Part shown: positions 1 through 10,511 of the stretch, piece by piece
Numbering within the stretch: position 1 is the first letter of the stretch
Layout of the letters: every line of letters begins with the position of its first letter
NCBI GenBank assembly: GCA_947176065.1
Contig: CAMWPB010000019.1
Span: 1 to 63,557 of the forward strand
DNA: 63,557 nucleotides
Direction of reading: 5' to 3'
DNA from: an uncultured Lachnospiraceae bacterium
GTDB lineage: Bacteria; Bacillota; Clostridia; Lachnospirales; Lachnospiraceae
Notes under the pieces: model-generated
Database searches by the model: none
Seen by the model: only the letters and a program-made list of their open reading frames with translations
Told to the model about the DNA's origin: nothing
Made by a program: the position numbers and the translations under genes

Positions 1-1821
<1,821 letters not shown>

Positions 1822-1932
1822 AAATACCGAGATGTTTTTGACACCTTATTTTTCATCATTATGCCACCGTACCCCTTTGCAATTCATACCGGGTTCACGC
1901 AGCAAATTTGCGATTGAACGGAACGCAGCCGA

Positions 1933-2748
1933 TTATTTGACCGCTCCCGTAATACCCTCTGCGAATGCATTCTGTAAGCAGAAGAATACGACTGCAGTGG
2001 GCAGGGTACAGATCAGTACGGCCAGCATCAGCATACCGTAATCCGTCACATAACCCTCGGTCAGGTTCGCCACCACCATGGGCATCGTCTGGCTTAAGCT
2101 ATCTGTCATAATTACCTTCGGCCAAAGATAGCTGTTCCATGCATTCATAAAGGTAATCGTCATAGCCGCCGCATACGTGGAACGCATGGTCGGAATAAAC
2201 ATCTGGAAGAAGATGCGGATCTCGGACAACCCGTCAATTCTCGCCGCCTCCATAATATCGTGCGGGAAAGATCTCGCACTCTGCCGGAACATCATAATCA
2301 GGAACGGCGTAGAAATCGTCGGCAGAATAAATCCGATCGTCGTGTTTAACCATCCCGCTTTCGAAAACATCTGAAACAGGGGAATCATGGTCGCCACAAA
2401 GGGCACCATCATCGCCAGCAGGATAATGCTCATCAGTATATCCTTACCTTTATCATGGAAAATCTCAAATCCGTATCCGGCCAGAGAGCTGACCAAAAGT
2501 GACACAATTGTCAGTATGATCGCATACTTGAAGGAGTTGCCGAACGCTCTCCCTACATTCTGCGCCGCCATAAGGTTTTTCCAGTTTTCCAGAAAATAGG
2601 TACCCGGAATCAACCGCCCGGAAATAACCTCCGCGCTCTTGTTCGTCGCCGCGCTTACCATCCAGTACAGCGGAAAGACAGAGATAAAGGATACAATAAT
2701 CAAAAACAGATACATACCGAATTTTCTCAACTTAATCACGCTTATCAC
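1933..2748 (-). CDS. Carbohydrate ABC transporter permease, MalG/GanQ type
   Basis: One of two membrane subunits of a CUT1-class sugar importer. The 271-residue protein has six predicted hydrophobic segments, the first near residues 12-32, and the cytoplasmic EAA loop (EAARIDGLSEIRIFFQMFIP) about residues 166-185 that docks the ATPase. Its start overlaps the end of the MalF-type gene by 17 bp, indicating translational coupling. No ATP-binding subunit gene lies nearby; CUT1 importers in Firmicutes often share one encoded elsewhere (MsmK/MsmX type), which is inferred here. It probably pairs with the upstream permease and the broken lipoprotein at 3728-5268. Confidence 0.93.
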   Translation of the reverse strand: MISVIKLRKFGMYLFLIIVSFISVFPLYWMVSAATNKSAEVISGRLIPGTYFLENWKNLMAAQNVGRAFGNSFKYAIILTIVSLLVSSLAGYGFEIFHDKGKDILMSIILLAMMVPFVATMIPLFQMFSKAGWLNTTIGFILPTISTPFLIMMFRQSARSFPHDIMEAARIDGLSEIRIFFQMFIPTMRSTYAAAMTITFMNAWNSYLWPKVIMTDSLSQTMPMVVANLTEGYVTDYGMLMLAVLICTLPTAVVFFCLQNAFAEGITGAVK

Positions 2749-3622
2749 CCACTTTCATCTGCAGGAATGCCAGAACGGCAACCAGAACCAAAATTAAGAA
2801 GGACATCGCCGCCGCATAACCGAAGTTCGGCACATACTTAAAGGACATGTCATATATGTAGTGCGACATAGTGATCGATGTATTTGCCGGACCGCCGTTT
2901 GTCAGGTTAACCGACTCGTCGAAGAGCTGTAACGTTCCGTTGGTGGACATAATCGCTGTCAACAGAATCGTTGGCTTCAAAAGCGGCACCGTAATCTTAA
3001 AGAAGGACTGTACCGCAGACGCGCCGTCGATCTTGGCCGCTTCATATACGGAATACTCTATATTCTGCAGTCCCGACAGATAGAATACCATATTGTATCC
3101 CGTCCACCGCCAGAGCAGCGCAATGATAATAACAATACGCGCGCTCGTTGTGTGTGTCAGAAACGCATAGGGCTGGTCTAATATACCCAGATTAACCAGA
3201 AGCAGATTAATCAGACCATTATTGGCAAACAGGGAGCGGAAGATGATTGCGTATGCCACAAGCGAGGTTGCGCAGGGCAGGAAAATCATCGTTCGGAAAA
3301 GCCCCTTGAACTTCAAGTCCTTATTATTCAGTATGGACGCCAGAATCAGTGCCAGAATCAGCATTACCGGCACCTGAATGATCAGATAGAAAAATGTATT
3401 TTTAACGGATTGGACAAAAACCGTATCCTGAAACATTCGAACGTAATTCGAAATGCCGCTCCATGCCATCTTCGCGCCGACACCCGACTTAAATGACAAA
3501 AGCAAGGCTCTAAACATCGGCACAAAGCTCATAATGAAAATCAGAAGCGCGCCCGGCAAAAGGAATACCCACCCCGTCAGATTCTGTTTTTTGCTAAGCG
3601 TCATCTTTTTTTGCTTACTCAA
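2732..3622 (-). CDS. Carbohydrate ABC transporter permease, MalF/GanP type
   Basis: The second membrane subunit of the same importer, 296 residues. The basic N-terminus (MSKQKKMTLSKKQNLTGW) is followed by about six membrane segments and the EAA loop EAAKIDGASAVQSFFKITVP near residues 192-211. It follows the binding-protein gene with a hairpin and T-run in the gap, and overlaps the MalG-type gene. This order (binding protein, MalF, MalG, galactosidase) is the usual one for oligosaccharide utilisation loci. Specificity for beta-galactosides is inferred from the neighbouring GH2 gene only. Confidence 0.93.
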   Translation of the reverse strand: MSKQKKMTLSKKQNLTGWVFLLPGALLIFIMSFVPMFRALLLSFKSGVGAKMAWSGISNYVRMFQDTVFVQSVKNTFFYLIIQVPVMLILALILASILNNKDLKFKGLFRTMIFLPCATSLVAYAIIFRSLFANNGLINLLLVNLGILDQPYAFLTHTTSARIVIIIALLWRWTGYNMVFYLSGLQNIEYSVYEAAKIDGASAVQSFFKITVPLLKPTILLTAIMSTNGTLQLFDESVNLTNGGPANTSITMSHYIYDMSFKYVPNFGYAAAMSFLILVLVAVLAFLQMKVGDKRD

Positions 3623-3651
3623 AAGAACCCCTCCTTCTCTATCGTTGGAGT

Positions 3652-3686
3652 AAAAAAGGGGAACAGCTTACAGAAACTATTCCCCT
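3652..3686 (-). terminator. Hairpin plus T-run inside the transporter operon
   Basis: On the minus strand a 7-bp stem (AGGGGAA/TTCCCCT, 3680-3686 with 3657-3663) is followed by six T residues (3657-3652). It lies between the binding-protein gene and the first permease. A partial terminator at this place would give more binding protein than permease, as is common in such operons. Confidence 0.6.
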
Positions 3687-3727
3687 GTGTTACTTGTTAC
3701 TTAATATTCATGAATCCGCACGTCTCA

Positions 3728-5268
3728 TTACTGACCCATGTTGAAGTTCACGGTCTGCTCGGCGGTCTGGAGCTCTGTTGCGAGATCGGAACCGTTGATA
3801 TAGTTCGTGATAGCGGTTGCAACCGCGTTACGTGCTTCGTAGTAGTAAGCGCCTGTGATGTTGGTAGGAACCTTGGTTGCGAAATCTACGATCTTAGCGG
3901 AAACTGCATCGCCGCCGAAGAACTCGCTGGGCTCGCCGTATGCAGCAGAGTCACCTGCGGGTGCCCATGTTGCAAGAGCGCCGCTGGGAAGGATGTTGTC
4001 ATACAGCTCATTGCTGCCTGCAAATGTGCTTGCAAGGAAGTCACATGCCAGATCCGGGTTTGCGCACTTCGTGGTTACTGCCCAGGAAGAACCGCCGTTG
4101 TTTGAGTAGTTGGTTGCACCGGATGCGCCTACCAGGCTGGGCATATTCGTGATTGCCCAATTACCCTTCTGATCCTCTGCAGTCTGGATGGAAGCCATGA
4201 TCCAGCATCCGTTGATCGTACCTGCAACGTTGCCGCTTACGAAGTCGCCTACATACTCATCCCAGCTGTTAACCTCGGTAAGTACGCCTGCGTCCTTGAG
4301 AGACTTGTAAGTCTCCATAACGATCTTTAAAGTGTCGTTGTTCACGATGTTCGCTGTGCCATCCAGCATCCGTTGATCGTACCTGCAACGTTGCCGCTTA
4401 CGAAGTCGCCTACATACTCATCCCAGCTGTTAACCTCGGTAAGTACGCCTGCGTCCTTGAGAGACTTGTAAGTCTCCATAACGATCTTTAAAGTGTCGTT
4501 GTTCACGATGTTCGCTGTGCCATCCTCGTTAAAGAGGGAAGCGCCTGCGGACTGAAGCATCATCATAATCAGGTCACACTCACCTGCCTGCATGGAGATG
4601 AGGGGCTTGCCTGTTGCTTCCAGAACCTTCTTGCCATTCTCAAGATACTGGTCAAAAGTAATGTCTGTGAAATCATCGATGGTCAGACCCGCCTGATCCA
4701 AAATATCTGTACGGTAGCATGCCACTACTGCACCGTTATCGAAAGGTACGCCGTAGTTCTTGCCGTCGATTACGGAGTAAGCCGTCTTACCTGCTGCAAA
4801 CTGGGAATAATCAATTCCGCTGTTGGTCAGATCCATGCATACATCAGGGAAAGCAATTACGTTTTTCTGGAACGCATTATCCTGCATCAGGAAGATATCA
4901 GGCAATGTGCTCAGATCGCCGGAGGTAGCCGCTGTGGTAACCTTAGTCTGGATATCATCCCAAGGTGTCTCAACTACATTCAGCTTGAAATTCGGATGAT
5001 CTTTCTGGTAAACCTTCTCCGCCTCGTACATAGCGTTCAAGTTGAAGGCCGGATCCCAGCACCATACAGTCAGTGTCTCGTCGCCGCCTGCTGCCGCATC
5101 TGCCGCAGGGGCTTCCTCTGCTGCGCCGCTGTCTGCCGCGGGAGCCTCCTCTGCCGCGCCGCTGTCCGCTGCGGGAGCCGCAGGCGTCTCAGCAGAACCG
5201 CCGCCGCATCCAACCAATGAAAGAACCATGGTAGATGCCAATAAAGCTGCTAAAATCTTTCTTTTCAT
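3728..5268 (-). pseudogene. Sugar-binding lipoprotein of the ABC importer, frameshifted by a 161-bp tandem duplication
   Basis: An extracellular solute-binding protein (family 1). The start at ATG 5268 follows GGGAGG. The protein opens with a lipoprotein signal (MKRKILAALLASTMVLSLVG followed by Cys) and a low-complexity linker with repeats of EEAPAADSGA. The body has typical features (TVWCWDPAFN, YGVPFDNGA). A perfect direct repeat of 161 bp (4200-4364 and 4361-4525) shifts the frame, since 161 is not a multiple of three. Translation from 5268 ends at 4342 after 308 residues with an aberrant tail. The second half stays open from about 4369 to 3728. Removing one copy restores a 459-residue protein. 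It is either a real recent mutation or an assembly error. It is first in the operon, after the AraC gene. Confidence 0.85.
4200..4525. repeat. Perfect 161-bp tandem duplication with 4-bp junction homology
   Basis: Copy 1 is 4200-4364 and copy 2 is 4361-4525. I compared them base by base and found no difference. The two share ATCC at the junction (4361-4364), which also occurs at both outer ends, as expected from slippage or microhomology joining. The unit length is 161 bp, which is 2 modulo 3, so it breaks the lipoprotein frame. Confidence 0.95.
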
Positions 5269-5294
5269 TCTTATTTCCTCCCATTCTTCTTTTT

Positions 5295-5309
5295 GTGCAC
5301 ATTGTGCAC
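5295..5309. promoter_or_regulatory. 15-bp palindrome upstream of the binding-protein gene, possible operator
   Basis: GTGCACATTGTGCAC is a perfect 7-1-7 inverted repeat ending 27 bp before the lipoprotein start codon, between that codon and the likely -10 box. Its position fits an operator or a small 5' UTR hairpin. Which protein binds it is unknown; the adjacent AraC regulator is one option. Confidence 0.4.
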
Positions 5310-5392
5310 TAACTTTTTCTTTTCCCCTCAGTCTCCAAAACCATTTCGTCATTTTGTACATCTATATGGCTTTTTTAACTGATTATGTATGC

Positions 5393-5398
5393 ATTATA
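5393..5398 (-). promoter_or_regulatory. Likely -10 box of the sugar transporter operon
   Basis: On the minus strand a consensus TATAAT (5398-5393) lies about 125 bp upstream of the lipoprotein start. No good -35 box is found 16-18 bp further up, which would suit an activator-dependent promoter such as one controlled by the AraC protein encoded just upstream. A TAAACGTTTA palindrome at 5470-5479 lies about 75 bp further upstream and could be a regulator site. Confidence 0.4.
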
Positions 5399-5434
5399 AC
5401 TCTGTGTGCTGCCTGTGTGTTATCGTTAAAAAGC

Positions 5435-5464
5435 AAAAAAGATGCAAATTCGACCATCTGCATC
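5435..5464 (-). terminator. Terminator after the AraC gene
   Basis: Minus-strand stem GATGCA/TGCATC (5464-5459 and 5446-5441) with a 12-nt loop, followed by TTTTTT (5440-5435). It lies 70 bp downstream of the AraC stop codon, so the transporter operon probably has its own promoter. Confidence 0.5.
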
Positions 5465-5534
5465 CAGCTTAAACGTTTACGTTATTGTATTTATCTTCAT
5501 TATCGAAAAACACTGTTTTTTAACAAGCCATAAT

Positions 5535-6461
5535 CTACCACCCCTTATATGCAGAAATCTTATAATCAAGCAGTTTTGCCTCATAATTCTCCGGGTGGAT
5601 CTTCCATTGATATGGCGTAATGTTGAGAACCTTCTTAAAATTTCTGTTAAATGTGGACACCGACTGAAAGCCGCACCGTTCCGCCACCAGTTCCATACTG
5701 TCCGTGTGTTTCTTCATGTATTCGCAGGCCATCTGCACACGCACCAGATTCAGATAATCGGAGGGCGTCATATTCATAATTTTTTGGAACACCCTTCGGA
5801 AATGCGTTTCGGACATATGGCTCACCTGCGCCAGCTCCCCGATCGTCAGTTCTTCCGCATAGTGTGCGCCGATATAATGCTGGGCAAAAGAAATCTGGGA
5901 AACGCCCCTGCTCTGCTTCCTGATCCTAATCTGCTTTCCCTGATTCATACGCGCGATATTTATAAGAAGTGAAAGCATCAGCCCTTTCACGCTTTCCACG
6001 TAAAATTCTTTCTTATAGCGCATCTCGTCCATAATACCCTTGATGAGTTCCGTCATTACCGGATACCCGGACGCCTCCAATGCCCATGCGCGATTGTTAA
6101 TAAACGCGCTCAAATCATCCGCATAGAGGTAATCCTCTCTGTAAACCTCCCGCAGAAAAGCCTCCACGTCAATAAACAGATATTCCCAGCGGCTCAGGGA
6201 AAAATTATCACTGGCTGTATTATGGGGGAAATTCTTCGGAATTACGGTAAACATATCCGCCTTATATGGTATCGCCCGCTCGTCCAACACCACTTCACCG
6301 ATCCCATCATAGCAGAACCCGATTTCCATATAATTATGAAAATGCAGAGAATCCATGCCATACGGACGAATCCACGCTTCTCCCAGAAGTGCAATACAGG
6401 GCTCGTTCTGCGGAATCTCATAGTATCGAAATTCAATTTCCTGCTTCTTTTTTGCCGCCAT
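5535..6461 (-). CDS. AraC-family transcriptional regulator with cupin sensor
   Basis: A sugar-responsive transcription factor of 308 residues from ATG 6461, which follows an AAGGGGGAG ribosome site; longer upstream readings lack one. Residues 1-150 form a cupin-like sensor (HFHNYMEIGFCYDGIGEVV). The C-terminal 100 residues hold two helix-turn-helix motifs (ELTIGELAQVSHMSETHFRR and VAERCGFQSVSTFNRNFKKV), the AraC/XylS hallmark. It lies directly upstream of the sugar transporter genes on the same strand and probably activates them in response to the imported sugar. It may also control the galactosidase. Confidence 0.92.
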   Translation of the reverse strand: MAAKKKQEIEFRYYEIPQNEPCIALLGEAWIRPYGMDSLHFHNYMEIGFCYDGIGEVVLDERAIPYKADMFTVIPKNFPHNTASDNFSLSRWEYLFIDVEAFLREVYREDYLYADDLSAFINNRAWALEASGYPVMTELIKGIMDEMRYKKEFYVESVKGLMLSLLINIARMNQGKQIRIRKQSRGVSQISFAQHYIGAHYAEELTIGELAQVSHMSETHFRRVFQKIMNMTPSDYLNLVRVQMACEYMKKHTDSMELVAERCGFQSVSTFNRNFKKVLNITPYQWKIHPENYEAKLLDYKISAYKGW

Positions 6462-6534
6462 ATGCACTCTCCCCCTTCTACAAAAAGTAAGTATAGCAAA
6501 ATATAAACAGGGTGTAAAGCCATGAAACAGGACA

Positions 6535-6560
6535 TCCCCCGGCGGTGGAGCGCCGGGGGA
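6535..6560. terminator. GC-rich hairpin downstream of the ammonium transporter gene
   Basis: A perfect 10-bp stem, TCCCCCGGCG/CGCCGGGGGA, with a 6-nt loop lies between the amt stop (6605) and the AraC start (6461). The downstream T content is modest, so it is either an imperfect terminator or an mRNA-stabilising hairpin. Confidence 0.5.
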
Positions 6561-6604
6561 CATCCAGACACAAATATATGTTAACAAGGGATATGGGTAT
6601 AAGC

Positions 6605-8371
6605 TTACTCCACGTCCTGCAGGGCAGCAAAATCCTCCTCGCCGGTGCGGATTTTAACAACCTTATCCACGTTGTAAACGAAAATCTTGCCGTCTCCGAT
6701 ATGGCCCGTATAAAGCGCCTTCTTGGCCGCCTCTACTACCGTATCGACAGGGATCTTGCTGACTACCACCTCAACCTTTACTTTTGGCAGCAAGGTTGCA
6801 TCCATCTCTACGCCACGGTATTTTTCACCCGCGCCCTTCTGGATACCGCAGCCCATTACCTGTGTCACCGTCATGCCGGTCACGCCCAGATCATTCATGG
6901 CCTTGCGCAGTTTATCGTATCTGGACAGCTTCGCAATGATTGCCACCTTATATATACCCGTAGCGGAAGCCATCGGCACCTGCGCCACCTTCACCGCCGC
7001 GTCCTTCTGCACCGCGGAAGCCTCATCGTAATCCTCCACGCCAAGGCTTGTATTTTCATTTACATCCATAACCATCGCCCCCGACACATCCATAATGCTG
7101 AAACCGGAATATGCGGAAGCCAGACCATGCTCCGTGACGTCCAGACCTACGATCTCTTCCTCCTGGGAAGCCCGCAATCCCACTGTCGCCTTAATCACCA
7201 GAAATACAACTGTAATTGTCACTAGCGTCCATACCGCCACCGAAGCAAAACCGATCAACTGTAATCCCATAAGTTTCAGACCGCCGCCGTAAAACAGACC
7301 CGTCAGCTCCGTGCCCGAAGCATCCGCTATGGAGTAGCCCGGCGCGGAATTTGTGGCAAACAGGCCTACCGCAAGCGTACCCCAGATACCGTTCATCATA
7401 TGTACCGCAACCGCACCCACGGGATCGTCGATCCGCAGCTTATAGTCCAGCAGCCAGACACCGAACACCACCAGAAGACCCGCAACCGCACCGATCACGA
7501 TCGCGCCGAAAGCATCTGTCACGTCACAGGGCGCGGTGATCGCCACCAGCCCCGCAAGAGATGCGTTCAGGCTCATGGAAACATCGGGTTTTCCATACTT
7601 GATCCAGGTAAATACCATGCACACTACCGTCGCCACCGCGGGCGCGATTGTCGTCGTCACAAAGATAGAACCGAGCTGCTCCACGCTGGCTGCTGCCGCG
7701 CCGTTAAAGCCGTACCAGCCGAGCCAGAGAATAAACACGCCCAACGCGCCCAGCGGAAGGCTGTGTCCGGGGAACGCATTAACCTTTGTGATCTTACCGT
7801 TCTTATCCGCATTAAACTTACCGATGCGGGGCCCTAAAATCTTTGCCCCTACCAAAGCGGAAATACCGCCCACCATATGAATCGCACAGGAACCCGCAAA
7901 ATCGTGGAAACCAATCTGCGAAAGCCAGCCGCCGCCCCAGATCCAGTGCGCCTCGATCGGATATATTAACGCCGAAATCACACCGGAGTAAATACAGTAA
8001 CTCAAAAATTTCGTCCGCTCCGCCATCGCGCCGGATACAATGGTCGCCGTAGTCGCGCAGAACACCAGATTGAACACAAAGTTCGACCAGTCAAAGCTCT
8101 CATAGGCTGTAAAAATGTCGAACCCGGGCTTACCGATCAGACCTGCCATGTCCTCGCCAAGCAGAAGGCCGAAGCCGATCAGGATAAACATCACCGTGCC
8201 GATACAGAAATCCATCAGATTTTTCATAATGATATTTCCCGCATTCTTCGCTCTGGTAAATCCCGTCTCCACCATCGCAAATCCGGCCTGCATCCAGAAC
8301 ACCAGCGCCGCACCGATCAGAAACCAGACACCGAAAATCTGTCCGTTTAAAACCTCCATCATCTCTTCCAT
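6605..8371 (-). CDS. amt: Ammonium transporter with fused C-terminal PII domain
   Basis: A 588-residue membrane protein. Residues 1 to about 410 are an Amt/MEP/Rh ammonium channel (FWMQAGFAMVETGFTRAKN; about 11 membrane segments). A linker of about 60 residues follows, then a complete PII signalling protein from residue 473 (IYKVAIIAKLSRYDKLRKAM) with the B-loop TGHIGDGKIFV and KIRTGEE. In separate systems GlnK plugs the channel when nitrogen is plentiful; here the plug is tethered. The T-loop reads EKYRGVEMDATLLPKVKVE: the tyrosine equivalent to Tyr51 of GlnB, the uridylylation site, is Met. Control is therefore likely by nucleotide and 2-oxoglutarate binding alone. Family and fusion are clear; the mode of regulation is inferred. 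Confidence 0.95.
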   Translation of the reverse strand: MEEMMEVLNGQIFGVWFLIGAALVFWMQAGFAMVETGFTRAKNAGNIIMKNLMDFCIGTVMFILIGFGLLLGEDMAGLIGKPGFDIFTAYESFDWSNFVFNLVFCATTATIVSGAMAERTKFLSYCIYSGVISALIYPIEAHWIWGGGWLSQIGFHDFAGSCAIHMVGGISALVGAKILGPRIGKFNADKNGKITKVNAFPGHSLPLGALGVFILWLGWYGFNGAAAASVEQLGSIFVTTTIAPAVATVVCMVFTWIKYGKPDVSMSLNASLAGLVAITAPCDVTDAFGAIVIGAVAGLLVVFGVWLLDYKLRIDDPVGAVAVHMMNGIWGTLAVGLFATNSAPGYSIADASGTELTGLFYGGGLKLMGLQLIGFASVAVWTLVTITVVFLVIKATVGLRASQEEEIVGLDVTEHGLASAYSGFSIMDVSGAMVMDVNENTSLGVEDYDEASAVQKDAAVKVAQVPMASATGIYKVAIIAKLSRYDKLRKAMNDLGVTGMTVTQVMGCGIQKGAGEKYRGVEMDATLLPKVKVEVVVSKIPVDTVVEAAKKALYTGHIGDGKIFVYNVDKVVKIRTGEEDFAALQDVE

Positions 8372-8400
8372 AATTTTTCCTCCTCGTCGATCATTCTACA

Positions 8401-8453
8401 TAAGAGCGCAAAAGAAAAGCGCCTTGAGTTTCCTCAAAGCGCCTTTGCTCTTA
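8401..8453 (-). promoter_or_regulatory. Terminator-like leader hairpin of amt (possible attenuator)
   Basis: On the minus strand the sequence folds as GCGCTTTGAG-GAAA-CTCAAGGCGC (8442-8419) followed by TTTTCTTTT, an intrinsic-terminator shape. An outer stem TAAGAGC/GCTCTTA (8453-8447 with 8407-8401) would compete with or enclose it. It starts immediately after the predicted transcription start of the amt promoter, so nearly the whole leader is this structure. It could be an attenuator, or the terminator of the upstream DMT gene. Confidence 0.6.
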
Positions 8454-8461
8454 TGTCTTGG

Positions 8462-8490
8462 ATTGTAGCACTGTCGCATTACCTTGTCAA
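8462..8490 (-). promoter_or_regulatory. Consensus sigma-A promoter of amt
   Basis: Minus-strand TTGACA (8490-8485), a 17-bp spacer and TACAAT (8467-8462). Transcription should begin near 8455, leaving a leader of about 84 nt before the amt start codon at 8371. Confidence 0.75.
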
Positions 8491-8573
8491 GCATTTTTGT
8501 ATAATTGTATTTTTGTATACCATGCCCGTATATTAACTTAATCTTCTATGCTGCTTTGCAGATTTTCAATTTT

Positions 8574-9512
8574 CTACAATTCCGTCCGCCGTTTCCCCAA
8601 ATTCATCTGCGCAAAAATCACCGCCGCAAACACCAGCACACACCCGAGAATTTCCCGCCCGGTCATCGTCTCGTGCAAGAGCAGCATGCCCGCCAGCACG
8701 GAGAAAACCGACTCCAGACTCATCAGCAGGGACGCGATGGCAGGATTAATCCCATTCTGCCCAACGATCTGCAGCGTATAGCCCACACCGCAGGACATAA
8801 CGCCCGCATATAAAATCGGAATCCACACGTCGATGCTCCCCAGCGACTGCAGCCACGCCGACGCGCCGGTCTGAGGTATCTCCACTGCCAGCATCGGGAT
8901 AAGCCCCCACGCCCCGCAAACAAAAAACTGGATGCACGCCATGCGCACCCCGTCCACCAGCGGGGAAAAATGGTCTATCACCATAATATGTACGGAAAAA
9001 CAGACTGCACACAAAAGCACCAGCCCGTCGCTGAACTGAAAGGAAATGCCGTCGGTCAGGCAGAGAAAATAGAGTCCCACCACCGCCACAAGAATGCTGA
9101 TCCAGACATTCCAGCCGCATTTTTTTCCGAAAAAGATTCCCAATACCGGCACAAGAAGAATATAACATGCCGTCAGGAATCCCGCTTTTCCTGCAGTCGT
9201 GCCGTAATACATGCCCATCTGCTGAAAAGTGCTGGCCACAAAAAGCACCAGCCCGCACAGGGCGCCGCCGATCACCAGCCTTCGCTTATCCTGCGCTGAC
9301 TGCGGTTTCTTGCCGCCCGTATATCTGTCCAGAAAAGGAATCACCGGCAGGAGCACCAGCCCGCCCAAAAAGGATCGGATACAGTTAAAGGTATAGGGAC
9401 CCGCCGACGCGCCGCCCTGTCTCTGCGCCACAAAAGCGATACCCCATACAAGAGCGGTGAGAACCAGCAGCATGGAATTGCGGGCTTTTAAATTTATCGC
9501 TTGTTTTTTCAT
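8574..9512 (-). CDS. DMT-superfamily transporter with two EamA domains
   Basis: A probable metabolite or drug exporter of about 312 residues with ten hydrophobic segments in two EamA repeats (LVLTALVWGIAFVAQRQGG near the start; LLMSLESVFSVLAGMLLLHE in the second half). The start at ATG 9512 has a GGAG site 6 nt upstream; an ATG at 9524 would add four residues but its nearest ribosome site is too far away. The substrate cannot be told from the sequence. It stands alone between the GNAT gene and amt on the same strand. Confidence 0.88.
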   Translation of the reverse strand: MKKQAINLKARNSMLLVLTALVWGIAFVAQRQGGASAGPYTFNCIRSFLGGLVLLPVIPFLDRYTGGKKPQSAQDKRRLVIGGALCGLVLFVASTFQQMGMYYGTTAGKAGFLTACYILLVPVLGIFFGKKCGWNVWISILVAVVGLYFLCLTDGISFQFSDGLVLLCAVCFSVHIMVIDHFSPLVDGVRMACIQFFVCGAWGLIPMLAVEIPQTGASAWLQSLGSIDVWIPILYAGVMSCGVGYTLQIVGQNGINPAIASLLMSLESVFSVLAGMLLLHETMTGREILGCVLVFAAVIFAQMNLGKRRTEL

Positions 9513-9642
9513 CATGTTCTCCATTAATAATCAGTAATCTCCCTATCGGGAACCAAATGCATCTGCCCTTCGGCGCCCAAAACAGTTTACCCCTTCCCGG
9601 AGGCTTTCGTCAATACAGACTTTTCGGGGAACCGCCCCGGAC

Positions 9643-10368
9643 TCACAAATCTTTCACCAAAAGAAGATGCGCTTCCCCATCCTGCTGCGTCTCCCCGCCG
9701 CGCACAAATCCCAGCTTTTCACACAGTCTCAGAGACCTCCTGTTTCCCGGCCGCACAAGAGCCTGCACACGCTCCATCAAAAGCTCCTCTCCCGCATAGG
9801 CAAGAATCGCGCTGCACACCTCGTAAGCGTACCCCTGCCCCTGCCACGGCACACCGAACACAAAGCCCAGCTCCGGCATATCATATCCTTCCCGCCAGCT
9901 TATCCCCGCTCTGCCGATCACCGCCCCGCTCTCCTTTTCCAGCACCGTCCACATGCCATATCCGTAAAAGGCGTATACCTTCTCTATATAATCTTTTGTG
10001 TAAGCAATTTCCTCGTCCCTGTCCCGAAAAAGATTTTCCATGTATTCCGTAATGGAAGGTTCCGCGTAAATCCGGTAAAAACTGTCTACGTCCTCCACCG
10101 TCGTCTCCCGCACGGCACAGCGTTTTGTTGTGAGAATCTCCCACGGCAGACCGGCAAGGCGGCGGTACGCCAGATCAAAAGATTCCTCGTCCATCTCCTC
10201 CGGCTTTTCCACCGCATATAGCGCGCCGGGGAAGGATTCTCCACGGTTGTTTTCGTGCAGACAGGGCAGCACATAGCATCCCTGCTGCCGCAGGGCAACG
10301 TATACTTCCCCCTGATCCGTGACATATAAAGGCTGCTCCCATGTCGGATAACATATTTCTTTCAACAT
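9643..10368 (-). CDS. GNAT-family N-acetyltransferase (RimJ/RimL-like)
   Basis: A cytoplasmic acetyl-CoA-dependent acetyltransferase of 241 residues from ATG 10368; a TTG at 10416 would add 16 residues but has no ribosome site. Residues about 80-240 form the GNAT fold: RCAVRETTVEDVDSFYRIY (motif C/D), the acetyl-CoA loop FGVPWQGQGYAYEVCSAILA, and NRRSLRLCEKLGFVRGGE. The first 80 residues are an extra segment without a recognised domain. The substrate is unknown. The gene is divergent from the cyclophilin gene. Confidence 0.85.
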   Translation of the reverse strand: MLKEICYPTWEQPLYVTDQGEVYVALRQQGCYVLPCLHENNRGESFPGALYAVEKPEEMDEESFDLAYRRLAGLPWEILTTKRCAVRETTVEDVDSFYRIYAEPSITEYMENLFRDRDEEIAYTKDYIEKVYAFYGYGMWTVLEKESGAVIGRAGISWREGYDMPELGFVFGVPWQGQGYAYEVCSAILAYAGEELLMERVQALVRPGNRRSLRLCEKLGFVRGGETQQDGEAHLLLVKDL

Positions 10369-10420
10369 AAAGCTTCTTTTCCCCGTCTCATTCTGAAGCT
10401 CTGCCGTCTCTGGCAAAATT

Positions 10421-10456
10421 TTGACTTGTCCAAATTTCTGTGGTATTTTGTATAGT
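10421..10456 (+). promoter_or_regulatory. Promoter of the cyclophilin gene
   Basis: TTGACT (10421-10426), 17 bp, then TATTTT (10444-10449); an alternative -10 TATAGT preceded by TTG lies at 10451-10456. The start codon is at 10512. Confidence 0.55.
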
Positions 10457-10511
10457 AGAATTTAAGTTTACTATTAATTCAGCAATCAGAAAAGAGGAAA
10501 GGAATTTTTAT

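Noticed and set aside
3728..5268. Two separate binding-protein genes in tandem
   Set aside because: The two frames overlap in sequence only because of the 161-bp duplication; removing one copy joins them into one normal protein.
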